Positions 7,258-12,910 of a DNA stretch of 12,910 nucleotides are shown piece by piece. The notes beneath the pieces are model-generated. The model had not been told where the DNA came from, did no database searches, and saw only the letters and a program-made list of their open reading frames with translations. Position numbers and translations under genes: made by a program. The first letter of the stretch is position 1; each line of letters opens with the position of its first letter. Source of the DNA: Bacteroidales bacterium (GTDB lineage: Bacteria > Bacteroidota > Bacteroidia > Bacteroidales > VadinHA17); contig DAIDJT010000044.1 in the NCBI GenBank assembly GCA_027451265.1, forward strand, positions 1 to 12,910, given 5' to 3'.

Positions 7258-8334
7258 ATGTACGACCAAAAATACCTTCTTGAATTCACCACCGACGTAT
7301 TCATGCGTATCGGTTGCAGCCGCGAGGACGCCGCTGCCGTTGCCGCCGTGCTGGTGGCCGCCGAATTGCGTAACCACTCATCCCACGGCATGATCAGGGT
7401 ACGTGAATACTATGAGCTATGGAAAAACGGCAGAGTGAACGTGACCCCTGACGTCAGGGTGGTGCATGAGACTCCTTCCACAGCCGTAGTCGACGGCGAC
7501 AGGTGCTTTGGCATGGTGGCAGGTGCCAGGTCGATGCGCCTTGCCATTGAAAAGGCGGCGGCCACAGGGACGGGATGGGTGGCAGTCCGCAACTCAAACC
7601 ACTTCGGCATTGCCGGGTACTACGCAATGATGGCTCTTGAGCATGACATGGTGGGTATGGCCGTCACCAACGCCAATCCGCTCGTTGTTCCCACCCTGTC
7701 GGTAAGTCGCTTCCTGGGCACCAATCCACTTGCGGTGGCTGTCCCTGCCATGGAGGAGCCCCCATTTGTGGCTGACTTCGCCACAACGCCCATCGCACGC
7801 GGCAAGCTTGCAGTGTCAGAGAAAAAGGGTGAAAAGGTACCTTTCGGATACGTCCAGGATGCAGAGGGCAACCCCTCCGATGACCCGGGGATACTTCGCA
7901 ATGGCGGCGGCATGGTCACACTGGGGGGCGACCGCCTGCACGGGAGCCATAAAGGATATTGCATGACCGCTGTTGTGGACATCTTCAGCTCACTGTTCAG
8001 CGGGGCCAACTTCGGCCCGTTCGTGCCGCCGAGCGTTGCATATCTCCCCGTGCCGGAAAACCAGCCGGGCCTGGGAACAGGCCACTTCTTCGGCGCCATG
8101 AGAATAGATGCATTCAGGCCTGCCGATGAATTCAAGGCGTCAATGGACCATTGGATCAGGACTTTCCGCAATGCTCAGCCTGCAAAGGGTGAGGAGCGGG
8201 TATATATTCCCGGCGATCCGGAAAGAGAGGCTGAGGAAAAATTCCGGAACGAAGGAATTACCCTTGTCCCTGCGGTGGCCCAGGACCTTAAAGGAATAGC
8301 CGCAGAACTCGGGATAGAATTCATAAGTGATTGA
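7258..8334 (+). CDS. Ldh_2 family (malate/L-lactate dehydrogenase type) oxidoreductase
   Basis: 358 residues from ATG 7258. A TTG at 7252 is in frame but lies in the octamer repeat and would add only two residues. The family fold is recognised by NHSSHGMIRV at 39-48 with H43 and R47 at the positions of the catalytic His and substrate Arg, RNSNHFGIAGYY at 111-122, GTNPLAVAVP at 154-163, DFATTPIARGK at 173-183 and GSHKGYCMTAVVDIFSSLFSG. Members reduce or oxidise 2-hydroxy/2-keto acids with NAD(P)H (malate, L-lactate, ureidoglycolate, 2,3-diketogulonate, sulfolactate); which one applies here cannot be decided. Cytosolic. It is in the same direction as the SDR and tricorn genes, with a 130-base repeat-rich gap, and converges on the nitroreductase gene. 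Confidence 0.9.
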   Translation: MYDQKYLLEFTTDVFMRIGCSREDAAAVAAVLVAAELRNHSSHGMIRVREYYELWKNGRVNVTPDVRVVHETPSTAVVDGDRCFGMVAGARSMRLAIEKAAATGTGWVAVRNSNHFGIAGYYAMMALEHDMVGMAVTNANPLVVPTLSVSRFLGTNPLAVAVPAMEEPPFVADFATTPIARGKLAVSEKKGEKVPFGYVQDAEGNPSDDPGILRNGGGMVTLGGDRLHGSHKGYCMTAVVDIFSSLFSGANFGPFVPPSVAYLPVPENQPGLGTGHFFGAMRIDAFRPADEFKASMDHWIRTFRNAQPAKGEERVYIPGDPEREAEEKFRNEGITLVPAVAQDLKGIAAELGIEFISD

Positions 8335-8348
8335 CCTGCAGGGCTTGC

Positions 8349-8380
8349 TGTCAGGATGCAGACTACCTGACAATGATTTT
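8349..8380 (+). terminator. Possible weak terminator after the Ldh_2 gene
   Basis: TGTCAGG (8349-8355) pairs with CCTGACA (8366-8372) around a 10-base loop, then ATGATTTT. The T-run is short and starts 4 bases after the stem, so it is weak. The rest of the convergent gap 8335-8480 holds a distant inverted pair, GATTCCTG (8400-8407) and CAGGAATC (8457-8464), of unclear meaning, and no gene that I can support. Confidence 0.3.
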
Positions 8381-8480
8381 GCTTGCAGTCACCCCTTTCG
8401 ATTCCTGCTATGATAAAGCAAGCCAGTGGGCCGTTTCGGTGATACCCTCAACGAGTCAGGAATCCCTTTGCACAAGAGAA

Positions 8481-9227
8481 TCAGTGAGGCATGAATCCCT
8501 GTTTCCTGATCACTTCAAGGAATTTTTCCGAGAAATACTCGTTGTCTTCCTTTTTGTAGCGGACATCTGTAAACACCTGGGCAAGGGATGTTTTGTTGTT
8601 TTCGGCAATGAACTGCATTGAATCGGCACGGGCTTCCTTTCCGCGGTAGAGGTCATCAATCATCCGTGGAGTAAAATCGTGGTATTTTTCATGATGCACC
8701 ACTGCCTCCAGGGGCAGCCGGTCAGGCTGTTCCGGCACAAGGGCAGGCCAGCCCATCGTGACGGTGGCTACAGGCACCACCCCTTTTGGCAGCTCAAGTA
8801 CCTCTATGATAGTGTCCGCGTTATAGGTGGCGGTTCCCAGGTAACAAATGCCCAGCCCCTCTTCTTCTGCGGCATTGCAAACGGTCTGGGCAGCAATGAG
8901 GGCATCAATTGCGGCAGTCATGAAAGACAGGAAGTTGTCATAACCCGGCACGGCGTTACGCTGCCTGCACCAGAGGCTAAACCTGTTGAAGTCGGCGCAG
9001 AAAGTGAGCACCACCGGAGCTTCAGTCACCATCGGCTGGTTGAAGTGGGCAGGAGCCAGCCGCTTCTTCATCACCTGGTCTCGCGTCACTATAATACTGT
9101 ATACCTGCATGTTGCCGGTAGTGGAACTCCTGGTGCCGGCAATCAGTAACCGTTCAAGGAGGTCATTGTCTATTTCGCGCTGCTCGTACTTTCTGATTGT
9201 TCTTCTTGTAAAATAAGTGTCTGTCAT
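8481..9227 (-). CDS. Nitroreductase family protein (NfsA/FRP-like flavin reductase)
   Basis: 248 residues from ATG 9227; a further in-frame ATG at 9251 would add eight residues with no family resemblance. FMN-binding features are visible: RRTIRKY at 8-14, SSTTGNMQ at 34-41 and EEGLGICYLGTATYN from about 122. The MGWPA segment followed by RLPLEAVVHHEKY is typical of the NfsA/FRP side of the family, where an NAD(P)H-dependent FMN enzyme reduces nitroaromatics, quinones or flavins. The natural substrate is unknown. It stands alone on the minus strand, convergent with the Ldh_2 gene and divergent from the Asp-box gene. AGGT lies 3-6 bases upstream of the ATG, a weak ribosome-binding signal. Confidence 0.9.
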   Translation of the reverse strand: MTDTYFTRRTIRKYEQREIDNDLLERLLIAGTRSSTTGNMQVYSIIVTRDQVMKKRLAPAHFNQPMVTEAPVVLTFCADFNRFSLWCRQRNAVPGYDNFLSFMTAAIDALIAAQTVCNAAEEEGLGICYLGTATYNADTIIEVLELPKGVVPVATVTMGWPALVPEQPDRLPLEAVVHHEKYHDFTPRMIDDLYRGKEARADSMQFIAENNKTSLAQVFTDVRYKKEDNEYFSEKFLEVIRKQGFMPH

Positions 9228-9336
9228 CGTACCTCGTTTAATCACCGGCAAAATAATTAAATAACGTTAAAAAGACAGCTGACAATTTTGGTTATCTTAC
9301 CTTAGCGATAGTTATAAACTGACCAAACCAATTCCT
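9228..9336. promoter_or_regulatory. AT-rich divergent promoter region
   Basis: This 109-base gap must carry the starts for both the nitroreductase and the Asp-box gene. Near matches (7 of 8) to TAnnTTTG occur on the minus strand at 9256-9249 (TTATTTTG) and on the plus strand at 9283-9290 (CAATTTTG). Neither has a clear -33 partner, so both are weak suggestions. Confidence 0.3.
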
Positions 9337-12300
9337 ATGAAAAAAGTTCTGACATTGATTTTTGCATTGTTGCTGGCGGGCTCCTTCAGTCTGTGGGCAC
9401 AAAAGAAGGAGACCAGGAAGGATGCAAAGCCATCGGAGAGCCAGATCAAGCCTTCTGTTCCCTCTTCGTTCTTCGGCGCTGTCTCCTTCAGGTCCGTAGG
9501 ACCGGCATGGGCTTCAGGCCGTATCGCAGACATTGCCGTGAATCCATGCAACCATTCGGAAATTTACGCTGCCGTTGCTTCAGGCAACATCTGGAAAAGC
9601 GTGAATAACGGCACCACCTGGGAGCCGATATTTGAAAAATACGGTGCATATTCAATAGGCTGCATCGTCATTGACCCGGACAACCACAATGTAATCTGGG
9701 CCGGTACCGGGGAGAACAACCATCAGCGTGCACTTGGCTGGGGTGACGGTGTCTACCGTTCGGATGACGCCGGAGCAAGCTGGAAGAACATGGGTCTGAA
9801 GGAATCAAGGCAAATCGGCGGCATAGCCGTTGATCCGCGCAACAGCGATGTCATATACGTAGCAGCAGAAGGATCCGCATGGGGTCCGGGCGGTGAGCGC
9901 GGCCTGTACAAATCAGCCGATGGCGGCAAAACATGGGAAAAGATACTGAATATAAGCGAGAATACCGGCGTCAACAACGTGGTGCTTGACCCGCGCAATC
10001 CTGACGTGATCTACTGTACAAGCGAGCAGCGTCGCAGGCACGTCGGAATGAAGATCAGCGGCGGACCGCAATCAGCCGTCTACAAATCAACAAACGGTGG
10101 TAAGTCGTTTGAAAAAATCATGAAAGGTCTTCCCGGCGGAGACCTCGGAGGAATGGGCCTAGCCATCTCACCGGTCAATCCTGACGTCCTCTATGTAATT
10201 GTTGAGGCACAGGGTGATGCAGGAGGTTTTTACAGGTCGGTGAACCGCGGCGCCTCCTGGGAGAGAATGAACTCGTACTCCTCCAGTGGCCAGTACTACA
10301 ACAAGATCATCTGTGACCCGAAGGATGTGGACAGGGTCTTCAGCCTTGACACCTACACCCAGGTCACCGTAGACGGTGGCAGCACATGGAAAAACGTGGG
10401 CAACGAGGGGCGTCACGTTGATGATCATGCCCTGTGGATTGACGACACCAACACCGAACATTTCTACATCGGAGGTGACGGCGGCATCTACGAAACATGG
10501 GACAACGGCAGGAACTTCATCTTCAAGTCAAACCTCCCCGTGACGCAGTTCTACAGGGTGGCCGTTGACAACACCTACCCCTTCTACTACATCTACGGTG
10601 GCACGCAGGACAACAACTCCATGGGAGGCCCATCGGCCAGCACAAGTAACGGCGTCACAAACGATGACTGGTTCGTGACACAGGGCGGCGACGGATTCTG
10701 GGTCGCCATTGACCCTACAGAGCCGGATATCGTTTATACCGAATCACAGTATGGCAATGCTGCCCGCTATGACCGCAGGAGTGGCGAAAGCGTGGACATC
10801 AAACCTTTCCCCGGTGAGGGTGAACTCACCTACAGGTGGAACTGGGATACGCCCATCCTTATCAGCCCGCACAATAACAAACGCATTTACATGGCCGCCA
10901 ACTTCCTTTTCCGCAGCGAAGACAGGGGCAGCAACTGGAAGACAATTTCACCTGACCTTACCAGGAACGAGAACAGGGACAACTTCAAGGTGATGGACAA
11001 ATACTGGCCGGCTGACGCTGTGGCAAAGAACAAGTCTACCTCCCTCTGGGGAACCATAGTCTCCCTGACTGAATCACGGGTGCAGAAGGACCTGCTCTAT
11101 ACCGGCAGTGACGACGGCGTCATTGCAGTCTCAGAAGACGGCGGTGCGAACTGGAGGATGAACAAAACATATCAGGGTGTGCCAGAGTATACCTTTGTGA
11201 GTGACATCCTGGCTGACAAGTTCAATGCAAATATTGTTTATGCAACGTTCAACAATCACAAGCGTGACGACTTCAAACCATACGTTCTCAAGAGCACTGA
11301 CAAGGGACGCACATGGACCTCAATAAGCGCCAACCTTCCGGCGAACGGCCCTGTTCACACGATTGAACAGGATCACATCAATCCCAGCCTGCTGTTCCTT
11401 GGCACCGAGTTCAGCTTCTACGCATCATTTGACGCAGGTGCTACCTGGACGGAGTTCAACAAGGGTCTACCGACAATTCCGGTGCGTGACATTGCCATCC
11501 AGGAACGTGAGAATGACCTGGTGATTGCAACATTCGGAAGAGGATTCTACGTGATTGATGATTACACTCCGCTTCGGAACTATTCAAAGGATATTACCGT
11601 CAAGCCAGGATACATTTTCCCGGTAAGGGAAGCAAAGATGTTCGTTCAGACCGATGAGTTTGATAACCAGGGCTCAATGTACTACCTGGCAAAGAACCCG
11701 ACTTACGGGGCTACGATTACCTATTATGTCGACACCGTTCCGAAGACTGTTCGTGACATAAGGAAGGACAATGAGAAGAAGCTCTTCGAAAAGGGTGAAT
11801 TCATCCCGCAACCCACAGCCAGGGAGCTGAGCCTTGAGGAGCGTGAGATAAAGCCCTACCTTATTTTCACAATTACTGACGAAGACGGCACCGTTATCCG
11901 CAAACTTTACAGGAATGCGTCAAAGGGTGTCGGGCGGGTGACATGGAACTTTACCTACGCCGGTTATCAGCCTGTCAGGGCTGCCGAGAAATTCAGTCCT
12001 GTTGCAGATGAAGGCCGTGGTCGCTGGGGCGGAGGAGGCATCTCGGTGATGCCGGGCAAGTACTTCATTTCGATGGCCATGTATGCCAAAGGGGAGATTA
12101 AGGAGCTTGCCGGCCCGGAGCCGTTCATCTGCAAACCGCTTGATATAGTGACCCTGCCGGCCACCGATGCCGCTGCCAGGGAAAAATGGTTCAGGGAGAT
12201 GACTGCCTTTGCAAAGACCGCTTATGGTGCAATTTCATATGCAGCTGAGCTGGATGGCAAGGTGAATACAATAATGCAGACCATTCACCAGATGCCCGAA

Positions 12301-12636
12301 TCACCGGCAGCCCTGATGAAGGAAGCCACAGCTCTGAGCGATGAGATGAGTGAAATAACATACCTCATCCGGGGTATCTCCGTTGGTGCAAGTTCGGAGG
12401 AGACTCCGCCCTCACCGGTATCGCTCTCTTCAAGGCTTTCGGCCATGTCAAGATCACTTTACGGCAACTCCGGGGATATTTCCGGCATTGCTGACCAGCA
12501 GTTCAAGATCCTGAAGAAGGAATTCCCGGTGCTGCTTCAGAGAATCCAGAAGGCAGGGCAGGCTGTTGATGCACTTAATGCGAAGCTTGATGAGATAAAG
12601 GCTCCCTGGACATCAGGAAGAGTACCGAAACTGTAG
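9337..12636 (+). CDS. Secreted Asp-box (BNR/VPS10-sortilin-like) beta-propeller protein
   Basis: 1099 residues. The signal peptide MKKVLTLIFALLLAG...LWA ends before Q22. Eleven Asp-box motifs (S-x-D-x-G-x-x-W type) are visible, near residues 88, 142, 193, 251, 301, 344, 387, 527, 599, 653 and 697, so residues 50 to about 745 form one long or two stacked propellers of the kind found in sialidases, VPS10/sortilin and plant HCF136. The stretch 405-520, with YGGTQDNNSMGGP and DGFWVAIDP, has no Asp box. Residues 840-930 look like an all-beta domain (GVGRVTWNF, MPGKYFISM), and 945-1090 is helical, possibly coiled coil. Database relatives are often labelled glycosyl hydrolase or sialidase, but Asp boxes are structural, not catalytic, so no enzyme activity is claimed. 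No type IX sorting domain or lipobox was seen. A good terminator 42 bases after the stop suggests a monocistronic unit. Confidence 0.85.
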   Translation: MKKVLTLIFALLLAGSFSLWAQKKETRKDAKPSESQIKPSVPSSFFGAVSFRSVGPAWASGRIADIAVNPCNHSEIYAAVASGNIWKSVNNGTTWEPIFEKYGAYSIGCIVIDPDNHNVIWAGTGENNHQRALGWGDGVYRSDDAGASWKNMGLKESRQIGGIAVDPRNSDVIYVAAEGSAWGPGGERGLYKSADGGKTWEKILNISENTGVNNVVLDPRNPDVIYCTSEQRRRHVGMKISGGPQSAVYKSTNGGKSFEKIMKGLPGGDLGGMGLAISPVNPDVLYVIVEAQGDAGGFYRSVNRGASWERMNSYSSSGQYYNKIICDPKDVDRVFSLDTYTQVTVDGGSTWKNVGNEGRHVDDHALWIDDTNTEHFYIGGDGGIYETWDNGRNFIFKSNLPVTQFYRVAVDNTYPFYYIYGGTQDNNSMGGPSASTSNGVTNDDWFVTQGGDGFWVAIDPTEPDIVYTESQYGNAARYDRRSGESVDIKPFPGEGELTYRWNWDTPILISPHNNKRIYMAANFLFRSEDRGSNWKTISPDLTRNENRDNFKVMDKYWPADAVAKNKSTSLWGTIVSLTESRVQKDLLYTGSDDGVIAVSEDGGANWRMNKTYQGVPEYTFVSDILADKFNANIVYATFNNHKRDDFKPYVLKSTDKGRTWTSISANLPANGPVHTIEQDHINPSLLFLGTEFSFYASFDAGATWTEFNKGLPTIPVRDIAIQERENDLVIATFGRGFYVIDDYTPLRNYSKDITVKPGYIFPVREAKMFVQTDEFDNQGSMYYLAKNPTYGATITYYVDTVPKTVRDIRKDNEKKLFEKGEFIPQPTARELSLEEREIKPYLIFTITDEDGTVIRKLYRNASKGVGRVTWNFTYAGYQPVRAAEKFSPVADEGRGRWGGGGISVMPGKYFISMAMYAKGEIKELAGPEPFICKPLDIVTLPATDAAAREKWFREMTAFAKTAYGAISYAAELDGKVNTIMQTIHQMPESPAALMKEATALSDEMSEITYLIRGISVGASSEETPPSPVSLSSRLSAMSRSLYGNSGDISGIADQQFKILKKEFPVLLQRIQKAGQAVDALNAKLDEIKAPWTSGRVPKL

Positions 12637-12677
12637 AGATTAAGCACCTGAGATATAAGATTTGCTGATAATTCATA

Positions 12678-12712
12678 CCCCCGACCGCCATCCGGCATGT
12701 CGGGGGTTTTTT
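12678..12712 (+). terminator. Rho-independent terminator of the Asp-box gene
   Basis: CCCCCGAC (12678-12685) pairs with GTCGGGGG (12699-12706), with a further GCC/GGC pairing inside the loop, followed at once by six T. It begins 42 bases after the stop codon. It works in the plus direction only; there is no A-run on its left to make it bidirectional. Confidence 0.92.
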
Positions 12713-12724
12713 CTTTAGCAGGCC

Positions 12725-12748
12725 TGGCTCCGAAGGTCTTAAAGACTC
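12725..12748 (-). repeat. Octamer-type repeat remnant
   Basis: Read on the minus strand this is GAGTCTTT, AAGACCTT, CGGAGCCA. Twelve bases (AAGACCTTCGGA, 12740-12729) are identical to 7222-7233 in the octamer array upstream of the Ldh_2 gene. On the minus strand it follows the heptamer array, the same order as in the first copy. Confidence 0.5.
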
Positions 12749-12778
12749 ACGGCTAATTAACTCCGGTTGCCAACACTT

Positions 12779-12806
12779 TTTCCTACTGCCTCTTGCCTAC
12801 TGTCTA
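12779..12806 (-). repeat. Heptamer array in phase with the msrA stop codon
   Basis: Minus-strand units TAGACAG, TAGGCAA, GAGGCAG and TAGGAAA. The first TAG is the stop codon of msrA. TAGGCAAGAGGCAG is identical to the array at the tricorn stop (7125-7138). Together with the octamer remnant it makes an inverted second copy of the composite repeat found at 7125-7252. Confidence 0.65.
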
Positions 12807-12910
12807 GAACCGCTTGGTGTATCCGTGGCAGTATGGCATTTTACCATTGCGGAAATAATAATCCTGGTGATACTCCTCGGCAGCATAGAACTCTGAGGCT
12901 TTGGTGAGCT
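12804..12910 (-). CDS. msrA: Peptide methionine sulfoxide reductase MsrA, C-terminal end
   Basis: Only the last 34 codons are inside the window, ending at TAG 12806-12804. They contain FYAAEEYHQDYYFRNG, matching the conserved MsrA segment AEDYHQxYY, then PYCHGYTKRF, a common MsrA C-terminus with a cysteine in a position seen for resolving cysteines. MsrA reduces methionine-S-sulfoxide in proteins. Whether it is fused to an MsrB domain upstream cannot be seen. It converges on the Asp-box gene, and its stop codon is the first triplet of a heptamer repeat. Confidence 0.85.
   Translation of the reverse strand, partial: LTKASEFYAAEEYHQDYYFRNGKMPYCHGYTKRF

Noticed and set aside
8400..8464. GATTCCTG/CAGGAATC inverted pair as a bidirectional terminator
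   Set aside because: The 49-base loop and the lack of T-runs on either side make a functional hairpin unlikely.
12420..12636. Type IX sorting domain at the C-terminus of the Asp-box protein
   Set aside because: The tail is helical and polar, without the short beta-rich domain with Gly and Lys motifs expected of such signals; the tricorn C-terminus also lacks one.

Overview
The window looks like chromosomal DNA from a member of the Bacteroidota. The evidence is a PorT-type component of the type IX secretion system beside a menaquinone methyltransferase, an exact match to the Bacteroidota -7 promoter box (TAnnTTTG) ahead of that methyltransferase, secreted proteins whose signal peptides end in AQ, and starts without strong Shine-Dalgarno sequences. 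Base composition is moderate and even. I see no integrase, transposase, phage gene, tRNA, rRNA or CRISPR, so this reads as housekeeping and accessory chromosome, not a mobile island.

Layout: positions 1-2899 hold a minus-strand cluster transcribed in the order ubiE/menG, porT, then a COG2509-type FAD-dependent dehydrogenase that runs off the left edge; the porT stop and the dehydrogenase start are 2 bases apart. Divergent from it, positions 3052-8334 hold a plus-strand run: a YdfG-like short-chain dehydrogenase, a secreted 1102-residue tricorn-type S41 peptidase starting 2 bases later, and, after a repeat-filled gap, an Ldh_2 (malate/L-lactate dehydrogenase family) oxidoreductase. A minus-strand nitroreductase (8481-9227) converges on this run. 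Divergent from the nitroreductase is a secreted 1099-residue protein with eleven Asp-box (BNR/VPS10-like) propeller motifs (9337-12636), followed by a clear intrinsic terminator. The right edge holds the last 34 codons of an MsrA on the minus strand.

Functionally the window mixes cell-envelope and periplasmic work (PorT, tricorn-like peptidase, Asp-box propeller) with cytosolic redox enzymes (menaquinone methylation, SDR, Ldh_2, nitroreductase, MsrA). Apart from the short operons there is no evidence that all of it forms one pathway.

The least expected signal is in the gaps. A heptamer array (NAGGCAR) begins exactly at, or in phase with, the TAG stop codon of two unrelated genes on opposite strands (tricorn and msrA). 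In both places it is followed by octamer material related to NAGACCTT. The longest octamer tract ends 5 bases before the Ldh_2 start codon. I found no convincing new defence or biosynthetic system.
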